Shown here: one piece after another, positions 56,079-64,000 of the stretch
Layout: each line of letters opens with the position of its first letter
How positions within the stretch are numbered: the first letter of the stretch is position 1
NCBI GenBank assembly: GCA_963814315.1
Contig: CAWFCG010000003.1
Location: 1,302,001 to 1,366,000, forward strand
DNA length: 64,000 nt
Direction: 5' to 3'
From: JAFMJV01 sp963814315
Lineage (GTDB): Bacteria; Chloroflexota; Limnocylindria; Limnocylindrales; CSP1-4
Notes under the pieces: generated by a model
What the model was told of the DNA's origin: nothing
Database searches by the model: none
Seen by the model: the letters and a program-made list of their open reading frames with translations, nothing else
Position numbers and translations under genes: made by a program

Positions 56079-57221
56079 CTCGCTGCGACGTTCCCAGCCG
56101 GGCGTGAAGAGCGGCAGCATGTTGGCGCGCTCATAGGGATGCCCCGCCAACCGGTCCCAGTCGAGATCGATGCCCAGGCCCGGTCGGGTCGGCACCGGCA
56201 CGTAGCCATCGACCGCCAGGATGGGCTCGTCCACGATCTCCTGCGTCCAGTCGGCATTGAATGCCTCGAACGTCTCCTGCAGGTAGAAGTTGGGGATGCA
56301 GGCACCGAGCTGCGCAGAGATGGCGGCACACACCGGCCCCTGCGCGTTGTGCGGTGCCACCACGCCGTAATGGGCATCGACCATGGCGGCAGCCTGGCGA
56401 GTGCGCGTGATACCACCCAGGTACAGCGGCTCCGGCTGCAGGATGTGCACGGCATCATGCTTCAGCAGCTCAGCCAACTGCTGCAGGGAGGTGAACGATT
56501 CACCGGTTGCCACCGGCACCGGCGAGCGCCGTGCCACTTCCACCATGGCACCGATGTTCTGATGCGCCACCGGCTCCTCGAACCAGCCCGGCCGATACGC
56601 TGCCAGACGGTCGGCGATGCGCAGCGCGGTGCTGACGCTGAAACGGTTGTGCCCCTCGATGAGGATGTCCACCTCGTCGCCGACGGCCACACGAACCGCC
56701 GCCACGATGTCCAGTGAGAGATCCTCCTCACGCCGCTCCTGCACCCGCCACGCGGCACCGAAGGGATCGAACTTCAGCGCCGTGTAGCCCAGCGCCATCA
56801 CCTCACGCGCCTTCGCTGCGAACGCCTCGGGAGTGCGATGGGTGCGATACCAGCCATTGGCGTAAGCCCGGGTCCGGTCGCGCATGGCCCCGCCCATGAG
56901 CTGATGGATGGGCCGCCCCACCGACTTGCCCAGGATGTCCCAGCAGGCCACCTCGATGGCGGCCACCGCGGGACCGTGGATCTGGCCACCTTCGGAGTAC
57001 ACATCGCGCGTCATGCGCTGCATGATCAGCTCGGTGTTGGTCGGATCCTGGCCGATGTAGGCATCCGCGAGCTCGTGGATGGCCGTCTCCACGGTGGCAC
57101 TGAAGGCGTTGAGCGTGCCCTCCCCCACGCCGTACAGTCCCTCATCGGTATCGACGCGCACGAAGAGCCAGTTCTTCCAGGGATTTCCGACCAGGTAGGT
57201 GTTAACGCCGCTGATGCGCAT
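56064..57221 (-). CDS. Enolase-superfamily sugar-acid dehydratase 2
   Basis: A 385-residue mandelate-racemase-type enzyme distinct from the one at 14122. Metal ligands lie in LIEGHNRFS (E), WFEEPVAHQ (E) and VATGESFTS (E), and the C-terminal base in VVAPHNAQGP. N-terminal ISGVNTYLVGNPWKNWLFVRV fits galactonate/gluconate-type dehydratases. It should make the 2-keto-3-deoxy acid used by kdgK. An RBS precedes the ATG at 57221. Confidence 0.88.
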   Translation of the reverse strand: MRISGVNTYLVGNPWKNWLFVRVDTDEGLYGVGEGTLNAFSATVETAIHELADAYIGQDPTNTELIMQRMTRDVYSEGGQIHGPAVAAIEVACWDILGKSVGRPIHQLMGGAMRDRTRAYANGWYRTHRTPEAFAAKAREVMALGYTALKFDPFGAAWRVQERREEDLSLDIVAAVRVAVGDEVDILIEGHNRFSVSTALRIADRLAAYRPGWFEEPVAHQNIGAMVEVARRSPVPVATGESFTSLQQLAELLKHDAVHILQPEPLYLGGITRTRQAAAMVDAHYGVVAPHNAQGPVCAAISAQLGACIPNFYLQETFEAFNADWTQEIVDEPILAVDGYVPVPTRPGLGIDLDWDRLAGHPYERANMLPLFTPGWERRSEDRPE

Positions 57222-57230
57222 GTCGACCTC

Positions 57231-57863
57231 CTACTTCGCCACAGCCGCCGACACCAGGCCGGCTCGCTCGGTCACGCCCGCGGGTTCACCGTCACCGATG
57301 AGCCAGCCGCCCATACCCACCGCCACACCACCCGCCGCGATCCAGTCAGCTGCGGTCTCCGCCGAGACACCTCCCGTCGGCACGATCGGGATGTCCGGGA
57401 ACGGCCCCGCGATCTGCTTGAGATAGCCGATGCCGACCGCCGCGGCGGGGAAGAGCTTGACGGCGCTGGCACCGGCCGACCAGGCCGCCTGGATCTCGGT
57501 GGGCGAAAGGGCACCCGGGAAGCAGGGCACCCCCCGCGAGGCACACCAGGCGATCTGCTCACGATCGGTGTGGGGCGAAACGATGAATCGGGCGCCGGCG
57601 TCGATGGCGCGCTTCGCGGCCTCGATGGAGAGCACCGTGCCGGCACCCACGAGGGCATCAAGGTCGTCGGCGACGCGTGCCAACGCGGCGATGGCCGCCA
57701 GCGCCTCGGCCTCTGGTTCGTTGAGCGTCAGCTCCATCACGTGGACCCCGCCGGCGACCAGGGCTTCACCGATGCGCGGAGCCTCGGCGGCCCCGATGCC
57801 CCGGCCGATGGCGATGACGCGGCTCTGTCGGATGAGCTCGGGGATGGGTGGTCGATCGGTCAT
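57231..57863 (-). CDS. KDPG/KHG aldolase-family protein 2
   Basis: A 210-residue Eda-family aldolase, 10 bp upstream of the dehydratase on the same strand. Catalytic Glu in VMELTLNEP, Schiff-base lysine in AVKLFPAAAVG, loop IVPTGGVS. The residues differ from those of the aldolase at 54289, so substrate preference may differ, for example KDPG against KDPGal. The ATG at 57863 has GGAG upstream and is divergent from the lactonase. Confidence 0.9.
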   Translation of the reverse strand: MTDRPPIPELIRQSRVIAIGRGIGAAEAPRIGEALVAGGVHVMELTLNEPEAEALAAIAALARVADDLDALVGAGTVLSIEAAKRAIDAGARFIVSPHTDREQIAWCASRGVPCFPGALSPTEIQAAWSAGASAVKLFPAAAVGIGYLKQIAGPFPDIPIVPTGGVSAETAADWIAAGGVAVGMGGWLIGDGEPAGVTERAGLVSAAVAK

Positions 57864-57944
57864 GTCGGCTCCAGCGTTCGCATCCGTGGCGTGGGTGGCA
57901 CCATCGTGCCAGACACCGTCCCGACTCGGCACGATGAGGATGAC

Positions 57945-58829
57945 ATGGCCCCACGAACACTCCCCGCTCCCCGGATCCTGGTCCAGCACGACGCCTTCGT
58001 CGGCGAGGGTCCCGTCTGGGACCCGCGCATCGGTCGTCTTGTGTGGGTCGACATCCCCAACAACACGATCTTCGTCACCGATCCGGCCGATGGGGCCACC
58101 ACCCAACGCAAGCTGGACCGGGCCGTGGGCGTGGTGCTCCCGCGCGCGTCCGGTGGCTACGTGGCCGCATTGCAGGATGGCTTCTACGCGCTGCCCGACG
58201 ATGGCGCCCCGCAGCTGATCGCGCCGATCGAAGCGGGCGATCCGGCCACCCGCATGAACGATGGCGAGATCGACCCCCAGGGCCGCTTCTGGGCGGGCAC
58301 GATGGGCTGGGAAGCCGAGCCCGGTGCGGGAGCGCTCTACCGACTCGCCACCGACGGCACGGTCACCCGGATGCTCGAGGGCATCACCATCAGCAATGGC
58401 CTGGGCTGGAGTCCCGACGGGGGCACCATGTACTACGTGGACACGCCGACCAGGCGCGTTGACATGTTCGACTTCGACCCCGTGAGCGGCGACATCGCCA
58501 ACCGCCGCGAATTCGTCACCATCCGGCACGGCGGCGGACGGCCCGATGGCCTCACGGTCGATAGCGAGGGCGCCGTTTGGATCGCGACCTGGCCGGGCTA
58601 CGGCGTGCATCGCTACCTGCCCGACGGCACGCTCGACGCGGTCATCCCGCTGCCGGTGTCCAACGTGTCGAGCATCGAGCTGGGCGGGCCGGACCTGTGC
58701 GACGCCTTCATCACCACGGCCTGGGAGCTGCTCTCGGAGATGGAGCACACCGCCCAGCCACTGGCGGGCAGCCTCTTTCATACGCGTGTGGAGGTGCCGG
58801 GAATCGCCCGTGTCCCCTTCGCCGGATAG
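57945..58829 (+). CDS. SMP-30/gluconolactonase-like protein
   Basis: A 294-residue six-bladed beta-propeller of the SMP-30/regucalcin family. Metal-site residues are visible in VGEGPVWDPR (Glu), MNDGEIDPQGRFWAGT (Asn/Asp), TISNGLGWSPDG (Asn) and GGRPDGLTVDSEG (Asp). It should open a sugar lactone to the acid that the dehydratase uses. Divergent from the KDPG-type aldolase 2 gene across about 80 bp. ATG at 57945 preceded by GAGGA. Confidence 0.88.
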   Translation: MAPRTLPAPRILVQHDAFVGEGPVWDPRIGRLVWVDIPNNTIFVTDPADGATTQRKLDRAVGVVLPRASGGYVAALQDGFYALPDDGAPQLIAPIEAGDPATRMNDGEIDPQGRFWAGTMGWEAEPGAGALYRLATDGTVTRMLEGITISNGLGWSPDGGTMYYVDTPTRRVDMFDFDPVSGDIANRREFVTIRHGGGRPDGLTVDSEGAVWIATWPGYGVHRYLPDGTLDAVIPLPVSNVSSIELGGPDLCDAFITTAWELLSEMEHTAQPLAGSLFHTRVEVPGIARVPFAG

Positions 58830-58860
58830 GGCCGCTTGCCAGGCAGGCGACATGGACGCA

Positions 58861-58890
58861 CCTGGCCTGCTACCAATGGGAGTGGCGCCG
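58861..58890 (+). repeat. Weak tail-motif copy (T5)
   Basis: TGGCCTGCTACCAATGGGAGTGGC aligns with the T3 copy without gaps (about 21 of 30 positions) and reads WPATNGSGA in the matching frame. It is the least certain member. Confidence 0.3.
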
Positions 58891-59177
58891 GGCCGAGTGC
58901 CAACCGCACACCACCACCGATTCGCGGCGGATCGGCGATCCCATCACGCTCGACCAGGCGCGCCCACCCGGTCTGTGCCCGGTGAACGGCCATGATCAGC
59001 GGCTCGGAGATGCTCTACCACCACCCCGGTTCGTATCCGACCCAGTCTCCAACCACAAGGCCGCGAGGCAAGCGCCACGCCGAGGGCGGAGAGGCTGCCA
59101 CGCCGAGGGCGGCGGCTTTGGCGGCCGCCGCCGCGGAAGTCGGCATGCGCTCCGCATCGCCACGAGGTCCGGCAGCA

Positions 59178-59211
59178 ACATGGCCACATGCCACTGGGAG
59201 TAGCACGAGGG
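59178..59211 (+). repeat. XRE-gene 3'-tail motif copy (T3)
   Basis: ATGGCCACATGCCACTGGGAG and following bases read WPHATGSSTRV in the frame that gives WPNAIGSSARP at the end of the XRE/nuclease gene at 2166. Nothing else of that gene is present. It faces T4 to form an imperfect inverted pair of about 186 bp, like the T1 and gene-tail pair at 2047-2250. Confidence 0.55.
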
Positions 59212-59330
59212 TAGGAATCGGCGGTTCAAAGCGGTCGATGGGTGGCGGATCCCACCTCCGTCACGCTTGAGCGAGCGTGCGCACCCACGCGTCGGAGGAT
59301 GAACGGCCATGGTCGACGTCGCCGAGTCGG

Positions 59331-59363
59331 CCTCGTGACACCCTGAGTAGCATCTGGCCACGT
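59331..59363 (-). repeat. XRE-gene 3'-tail motif copy (T4)
   Basis: On the minus strand GTGGCCAGATGCTACTCAGG reads WPDATQGVTR. About 25 of 33 positions agree with T3. It is oriented against T3. Confidence 0.5.
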
Positions 59364-59439
59364 TTCGCGCCCTGAGTCACCCACCGTCCGCCATTCGGCA
59401 CCCGTGGCGCGGCGCCGGGGGCTCGCCGCACGCCGCCGG

Positions 59440-60252
59440 CTATGGCGACTCCATGACCCGGATCTCGATCAGCTCCGGCCAGTCCTTGCCGGTGACCAGG
59501 AACGTCCCCGCCGCCGCATCCCAGGCGATACCGTTGAGTACCGCACTCGAGTCGGCGGAGGCGGGATGCGGCTCGATGATGCCGGCGAGATCCAGCACCC
59601 CAGTGACGCGACCATCGGCAGGATCGATGCGCACGATGTCATCGCTGTACCAGACGTTGGCCCAGACGGACCCAGCCACGCACTCCAGCTCGTTGAGTTG
59701 CGGTAGCGGCTGACCGCGCAGGCTGACTCCGACCGACCCGATGGCCTCGAACGTGGCCGGATCGCGGAACGTCAAGCGGTCGCTGCCATCGCTCATCACC
59801 AACCGCTCGCCATCGAAGCAGATCCCCCAGCCTTCGCCGTCGTAGAGGTGGAAGTCGCGCAACTCGAACGTATCGACATCTCGAGCGATGGCCACCCCGG
59901 CCTTCCACGTCAACTGCAGCAGGTCGTCGCCAACGATGGTCAAGCCCTCGGCGAACCAGTCGTCTGGCAGCGCCAGCGCGCGCTCGACCTGCCCGCTCCG
60001 CGGATCGAGCTCTCGCAACGTGGAATCACCGTAGCCGCCAGTCGATTCGAAGAGGCGCCCCGATGAGTCAAGTTGCAGACCCTGTGTGAAGGCGTTGCTG
60101 TCGTGGGCGCGCCGAGAGACGACCTCCCAGTCGAGCCTGACCACGGGTGCGATCGGCGACGGCGGCGCGATGGGTGGCGACGGCGCAGTCGCCAGCGATG
60201 ACGCAGCGGCCGTCGCGAACAGCACAGCGAGCCCCATCAGCTTGACGACCAC
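59440..60252 (-). CDS. Glutaminyl-peptide cyclotransferase (plant-type, secreted)
   Basis: A 270-residue five-bladed beta-propeller that cyclises N-terminal glutamine to pyroglutamate. Family landmarks are DSNAFTQGL, GYGDSTLRE, GEGWGICFDG, LNELECV and VLNGIAWDAAAGTFLVTGK with the catalytic acidic residue in NELE. A signal peptide (MVVKLMGLAVLFATAAASSLATA) and a Pro-rich linker indicate export. The GTG at 60252 is used; an in-frame ATG lies five codons further on. Confidence 0.87.
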   Translation of the reverse strand: MVVKLMGLAVLFATAAASSLATAPSPPIAPPSPIAPVVRLDWEVVSRRAHDSNAFTQGLQLDSSGRLFESTGGYGDSTLRELDPRSGQVERALALPDDWFAEGLTIVGDDLLQLTWKAGVAIARDVDTFELRDFHLYDGEGWGICFDGERLVMSDGSDRLTFRDPATFEAIGSVGVSLRGQPLPQLNELECVAGSVWANVWYSDDIVRIDPADGRVTGVLDLAGIIEPHPASADSSAVLNGIAWDAAAGTFLVTGKDWPELIEIRVMESP

Positions 60253-60644
60253 GGCGCCAGTCTGACGCAGCGGGGCGTAGAGAGTGAAAGGCGCCGGCCG
60301 CTCGCCTGCCTGAGCGAAACCGGCGCTTTCCAGAGGCTATGCGCCGCGGTCGCACATGGGCATCGGCATGTCGGCGACGTTGGCACTGGTTCTACGGTAC
60401 GGGGACCACGCCCCTGCACCACCTCCAGCCCCCCTCCCAGCCCACCGCACCGACCCTGATTGGCTACACCGCTCCCAGCCACGGTCGCGCTTTGGGCTTG
60501 AGCGGCGTCCATCGGTGGGTGATACTGCACGTGAGCGCGATCAAGCCCGATGGTCCCGCGGCCGGTAGGAACCAACAGGGTATCGCCACTGAGACGGAAC
60601 GCGCTACATTCACGCCAAGCCTGTCACGTAGGAGGGTAATCCCG
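60253..60644. other. 392-bp divergent intergenic region
   Basis: This lies between the starts of the cyclotransferase and the small membrane protein. It must hold both promoters. I see no clear -35/-10 pair, RNA gene or coding frame; CGCTACATTC about 45 bp before 60645 may be a -10 site. Confidence 0.5.
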
Positions 60645-61163
60645 ATGTCCGGACCAAAGAACGACACCCCCAAGGACGCTCCACTCGTAGCGCCCCCGCC
60701 CCCGCCTCAGCCCGAGCCGGCTTCGTCCGGTCCGTCGCAGACGGCCCAGGCGACCGCCGCAGTCGGCAGTGCCGTGAGTGATGTCCGCGCCAAGCTCGTG
60801 GCGGGTGAGCAATTCGTGCTCGCGGCCGCGCTCAGCATCGTGGTCGTCGTGTACCTGCTCTTCGAGTTCCTGCTCGACTATCGGATCATCGGCGACTTCA
60901 GCGTCCTGCTCGCGGTGCTCGTCGTCCTGGCCATCTGGGTGCACCGCTGGGGTCACTATGACTTCGGCGCTGGCTACCGTATCCTGATCGCCGGTCTGGC
61001 ACTGTCGCTCACGTTGCTGGCGCTGATGAACTTGCTGGCGTGGGCGCGGTTGGGTGGCGGTTCGGCTGACTTCCTGCACTTCCTCGGCCGACTGATCTAC
61101 TGGGCATCAGCCGTCGCTGCGGGTTATGGCGCCTGGCTGGTATTCCGCATCCGCGAGGCCTGA
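60645..61163 (+). CDS. Small four-helix membrane protein of unknown function
   Basis: A 172-residue protein with a Pro-rich, Ala-rich N-terminal tail (about 60 residues) and four predicted transmembrane helices, the first starting FVLAAALSIVVVVYLLFEFL. I do not recognise the family. The start has GGAGG before it. It is followed by a terminator hairpin and stands alone. Confidence 0.75.
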   Translation: MSGPKNDTPKDAPLVAPPPPPQPEPASSGPSQTAQATAAVGSAVSDVRAKLVAGEQFVLAAALSIVVVVYLLFEFLLDYRIIGDFSVLLAVLVVLAIWVHRWGHYDFGAGYRILIAGLALSLTLLALMNLLAWARLGGGSADFLHFLGRLIYWASAVAAGYGAWLVFRIREA

Positions 61164-61589
61164 TCGAACCATTGCGGGGTCCCACCAGGGGCTCCCCGAA
61201 TACCAGGACCGGGTCGCATCGCGCTGCGGCCCGGTCTTCGATTCTGTGGATAACTTGGCACGATATCGAGCCAGATCGCCTGCGCCATGGCCCGTGCCCT
61301 GTTAGGGTCTACCCTCCAGTTCACTCGAACGAGGCTAAACAAAAGACCCGCCGCAGCAGTGGCAGGGCTCTGGCACGCAAGACCGCCGTGGTCGAGCCTG
61401 CCGACCCAGGAGTGTGATCCAGCTCCCCCAGATGCTGGAGCGCCCCGAATAGAGTCCCGGAGTGCGACCCGTCGCACCTGGTGACCAGACCACGAACCCC
61501 AGTTCTGTGGTCGCCTCTCTTACGCCCTGTCTCTGCGCGGTACCGCCGTTCGTGGCGCCCCAGCGTCCGCGTCCGGCCAGGAGGTACGC
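61164..61589. other. 426-bp gene-free stretch
   Basis: After the terminator at 61207 it contains one exact DnaA-box sequence (TGTGGATAA, 61245-61253) and a palindrome AGGGT-ct-ACCCT (61304-61315), a candidate operator for the SpoIID gene. No RNA gene or credible coding frame is visible. Confidence 0.5.
61207..61236 (+). terminator. Hairpin terminator after the membrane protein
   Basis: GACCGGGTCGCA (61207-61218) and TGCGGCCCGGTC (61225-61236) form a 12-bp stem with one G-T pair and a 6-nt loop, followed by TTCGATTCT. Confidence 0.8.
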
Positions 61590-62891
61590 ATGCCCACGAG
61601 ACTCGGCCGCGCCCATGAGGCGCACCACCAACCGACACGCCAAGGCGCATCGGGAGCCGTGTTCCGCATCACGCTCGGCGCCATCTTCGCACTCAGCGTC
61701 CTGTCGATCCCGCAGTTGACCGCACCCGACCCGGTGGCCGCCAGTTCGTCGTGTACCGGCTGGACCAGCAAGGCTTCCCCACCCAGGTCCATCCGCGTCC
61801 TGCGCACCGCCAGCGGCCGGGTCGAGCGGGTCGAGTTCCGACGCTACGTCGCCGAGGTCATGGCCTCGGGCGAGTGGCCCAGCCGCCTCAACAAGGCGAC
61901 GCTCGAGGCCGGTGCCCTCGCTACCAAGCAGTACGCCTGGTACTACGCCATGAAGGGCCATCATCGCGCCCACTACGCCCGCGGCGGCAAGTGCTACGAC
62001 GTCCGGGACGACACCATGGACCAGCTCTACCGGCCCGAGCGTGCCAAGCCCACCAACAGGCAGTGGCAGGCCATCAACAAGACCTGGAACCTGACCCTGC
62101 GCAAGAACGGACGCTTCTTCCTCACCGGCTACCGGGCAGGTGTCGTCGGCACCTGCGCCGGCGACGCCAACGGCTGGAAGCTCTACGCGAAGAGCGCCAA
62201 CGCATGCGCCCACAAGGGCTGGTCCAGCAAACGCATCCTCAAGACATACCTCAGTCCCAACCTGGCGTTCGCGCGCACGAAGAAGGGCGGCCCCATCGTG
62301 GCCGATCCGAAGATCAAGCTCACCGCCGGCAACGTCGTGTCTGGGGCCGTCACCGTCACCTGGCGGCCATTCAGCAAGGGCGCCGATATCGCCAGCTACA
62401 AGCTCGAGCGCCAGACCGGCCGGGGTGACTGGAAGACCGTCGCGGCCAACCACGCCGTCTCGAAGCGGGTGGGAGTCTGGCTCAAGACCGGTTACAACAA
62501 CCGCTTCCGCGTCAAGGCCACCGACAGCAAGGGCAACAGCGGGCCCTGGGCCTATAGCCCACGTCGGAAGGCGGCGATCCGCGGACCCGTCGGGAGGATC
62601 CTCGCTGGCGCTGCCGCCCAGACGGCAGTCAGCCACGCTCCCAAGGCCAGGATGCGGTTCAAAGGCCGCTCCATCGGCTTCGTCACGCGCACCGGTCCGG
62701 GCATGGGGCAAGCCAGGATCATGGTCAACGGCAAGCGGGTGGCCGTGGTCGACCTTGAGCGCGCCAAGACCACTGACGGCAAGCTGGTGTGGACCCGAAA
62801 CTGGAAGACGACGAAGAAGCGCACGATCGTGGTGAAGGCCGTCGATCCCGGGCAACGTGTCGACTTCAAGGGCTTCTACATCCTGTACTAG
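61590..62891 (+). CDS. Secreted SpoIID-domain protein with fibronectin-type domain
   Basis: A 433-residue exported protein. A signal anchor (VFRITLGAIFALSVLSIPQLTA) is followed by a SpoIID/LytB-type domain at about 70-220: RVEFRRYVAEVMASGEWPS, LEAGALATKQYAWYYA and CYDVRDDTMDQLY, which match the lytic transglycosylase-like fold including the first catalytic Glu (GEWP). A fibronectin-III-like domain (GAVTVTWRPFSKGADIASYKLER) and a lysine-rich C-terminal beta domain follow. In sporulators SpoIID cuts denuded glycan strands; here no spore genes are visible, so it may remodel cell wall or act on another glycan. AGGAGGT precedes the ATG. Confidence 0.83.
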   Translation: MPTRLGRAHEAHHQPTRQGASGAVFRITLGAIFALSVLSIPQLTAPDPVAASSSCTGWTSKASPPRSIRVLRTASGRVERVEFRRYVAEVMASGEWPSRLNKATLEAGALATKQYAWYYAMKGHHRAHYARGGKCYDVRDDTMDQLYRPERAKPTNRQWQAINKTWNLTLRKNGRFFLTGYRAGVVGTCAGDANGWKLYAKSANACAHKGWSSKRILKTYLSPNLAFARTKKGGPIVADPKIKLTAGNVVSGAVTVTWRPFSKGADIASYKLERQTGRGDWKTVAANHAVSKRVGVWLKTGYNNRFRVKATDSKGNSGPWAYSPRRKAAIRGPVGRILAGAAAQTAVSHAPKARMRFKGRSIGFVTRTGPGMGQARIMVNGKRVAVVDLERAKTTDGKLVWTRNWKTTKKRTIVVKAVDPGQRVDFKGFYILY

Positions 62892-62921
62892 CGACAGGAC
62901 CATCGAGCCGGAGACGACGCG

Positions 62922-64000
62922 GTGGCAGCACGGCAGAGTCACGCCATCATGTACATGTCTGGCCATCGCCCTAGCCGCCGCCGTCCGCCGTCCGCAGGAG
63001 GGCGTGCCCCCATCGCGCTCGCGCTGACGTTGTTGCTTCTCGCAGTCGGGGCGACTGCCTTGCCTGCGCCGACCGCTGCCTCGTCGGGCGGTTGGACGAC
63101 GCCAAAGCGGGTCTTCACGCACAGCTCTGCTCCAAGCCACCAGATGGTCGTCGACGGCGCCGGCAAGGTGCACATCGCGACTGACCGGGGCAGCGGCGGC
63201 GTCTGGTACGTGACCAACGCATCCGGCTCGTGGGAGAAGTGCCAGGTGAGCGACGACGATGACCGCTGGCCCAGCATCGCCATCGACGGTGGCGTCATCC
63301 ACATCGCCTTCGCTCGCCTGACCGACGGCCAGAAGGGCATCTACACCGCGTCGAGCGACCAGCTCGGCAGTGGCTCGGAGTGCGACTGGACCGTCAGCCG
63401 TCGATCAAGCGGCGGTGCCGGCGGTCCCTCGATGGGTGCCCGTGGCGGCAGCTTGTCGATCGCATTCGAGGCCAGCAACCGGAAGCTGCGGTTCATCAAG
63501 GGTCCGGCGTCCGTGACTGACTGGACGCTCGACGAGGTCATCGACGGCAGGTGCTGCACCAGCCCGGTCGCGCTGGTGCTCACCAACTCCGGCGCGCCGC
63601 GTGTTGCCTACGGTGCTGGCACCTCCAAGGCCAAGGGCCTGAAGTACGGAGTCCGCACCAACTCCGGCTGGAAGAGGTCGACGGCCCATGGCGGCCGCGT
63701 CAAGCACGTCGCGATGGCGCTCGACCAGACGCCCGGCCTCTTCGGCCAACCGCCGTCGAATGCCCCTCATATCGCCTTCGCCGTCAAGAAGAAGGGCACT
63801 TTCGTGTCCGTCAAGGGCAGCTCAGGCGCCAGCGGGCGGTGGGAAGAACGGAAGATCGCGAGGGCGGTCGGTCCGCTCGACCTCACGCACCATAGCAACG
63901 TCAGCTTCATCGTCTACGCGACCGGTGGTGACCTGCGCTACGCCCGAGCCAGCGGAGGCATCTGGAGCGGCGGCATGCTCAGTCGCGGAAGCAGCAACAG
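62922..64000 (+). CDS. Secreted propeller-like protein, cut by window end
   Basis: An open frame from 62922 to the window edge. After a signal peptide (APIALALTLLLLAVGATALP) it shows repeats of about 50-60 residues such as HQMVVDGAGKVHIATDRG, RWPSIAIDGGVIHIAFARL and SVSFIVYATGGDLRYARA, the look of a BNR/Asp-box-type beta-propeller. GTG 62922 is given because GGAG lies 9 nt upstream; ATG 62949 or 62955 are possible. It is probably cotranscribed with the SpoIID gene (30-bp gap). The catalytic or binding role is unknown. Confidence 0.65.
   Translation, partial: MAARQSHAIMYMSGHRPSRRRPPSAGGRAPIALALTLLLLAVGATALPAPTAASSGGWTTPKRVFTHSSAPSHQMVVDGAGKVHIATDRGSGGVWYVTNASGSWEKCQVSDDDDRWPSIAIDGGVIHIAFARLTDGQKGIYTASSDQLGSGSECDWTVSRRSSGGAGGPSMGARGGSLSIAFEASNRKLRFIKGPASVTDWTLDEVIDGRCCTSPVALVLTNSGAPRVAYGAGTSKAKGLKYGVRTNSGWKRSTAHGGRVKHVAMALDQTPGLFGQPPSNAPHIAFAVKKKGTFVSVKGSSGASGRWEERKIARAVGPLDLTHHSNVSFIVYATGGDLRYARASGGIWSGGMLSRGSSN

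Larger units (their letters stand above)
58830..59439. other. 610-bp gene-free stretch with tail-motif copies
   Basis: No credible gene is seen: open frames here are short, biased and without an RBS. It holds three copies of the XRE-gene tail motif (58861, 59178, 59331) and a GCCACGCCGAGGGCGG unit repeated at about 59077 and 59097. No clear terminator hairpin follows the lactonase gene. Confidence 0.6.

Noticed and set aside
61245..61253. Exact DnaA-box sequence as a replication origin
   Set aside because: A single box with no others nearby, no dnaA or dnaN, and no AT-rich unwinding region.
61335..63302. A 655-codon minus-strand frame over the SpoIID and propeller genes
   Set aside because: Antisense to two genes with signal peptides and recognisable domains; it has no motif of its own.

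Overview
This is a GC-rich bacterial chromosome segment with frequent GTG and TTG starts, 1 to 4 base stop/start overlaps inside operons, and Shine-Dalgarno-like GGAG/AGGAGG sites. No rRNA, tRNA, CRISPR array, transposase or phage gene was seen. The gene mix (cobalamin-dependent MetH, NAD-linked HoxEFUYH hydrogenase, several sugar ABC importers, uronic-acid enzymes, MtaA-like UroD-family methyltransferases, an XRE protein fused to a nuclease-like domain, a DUF5107/TPR protein) suggests a free-living heterotroph, most likely Chloroflexota or a similar deep-branching GC-rich lineage. That placement is inference only.

Layout. 1-5050: the end of an ammonium transporter, a GAF histidine kinase, an XRE/nuclease-like protein, a cystathionine-lyase-type PLP enzyme and a coupled unknown protein. 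5037-8974 (minus): MetH, followed by an internally deleted acetyltransferase remnant. 9115-14109 (plus): a five-gene operon of GntR regulator, SIS protein, FAD oxidoreductase, ROK kinase and phosphotriesterase-like hydrolase. 14122-25660 (minus): a twelve-gene operon headed by a FadR-type regulator and carrying a GH88/GH105-like hydrolase, CoA-transferase, enoyl-CoA hydratase, metallo-hydrolase, complete sugar ABC importer, Gfo/Idh dehydrogenase, SDR and enolase-superfamily dehydratase. 25708-36384 (plus), divergent from it: a second GH88/GH105-like hydrolase, two DapA-type aldolases, an FGGY kinase, a class II aldolase, a HAD phosphatase, three UroD-family proteins and an EamA permease. 36805-42192 (minus): hoxEFUYH plus the maturation protease, with hoxF frameshifted. 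42638-49270 (minus): a fourth UroD-family protein with its corrinoid protein, an aldose-epimerase-like protein and a second sugar ABC importer. 49522-52899 (plus): the DUF5107/TPR protein. 53118-53905: a scrambled substrate-binding-protein pseudogene between two long repeats. 54289-58829: a 2-keto-3-deoxy sugar-acid module (two KDPG-type aldolases, KDG kinase, dehydratase, SMP-30 lactonase). 59440-64000: a secreted glutaminyl cyclotransferase, a small membrane protein, a SpoIID/FnIII secreted protein and a secreted propeller-like protein cut by the window end.

How the parts fit. Most of the window reads as uptake and breakdown of plant- or algal-type uronic and aldonic acids: unsaturated-uronyl hydrolases release sugars, ABC systems import them, dehydrogenases, lactonase and dehydratases make 2-keto-3-deoxy acids, and kinases and aldolases split them. 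The four UroD-family proteins, one corrinoid protein and MetH suggest that methyl groups, perhaps from O-methylated sugars, are moved to a corrinoid and a carrier. The Hox enzyme would balance NAD(H) against H2.

The least explained material is intergenic: a dispersed family of hairpin-array repeats (five sites), scattered copies of the 3' end of the XRE/nuclease gene, and a pseudogene in which two segments of about 60 bp are inverted in place.
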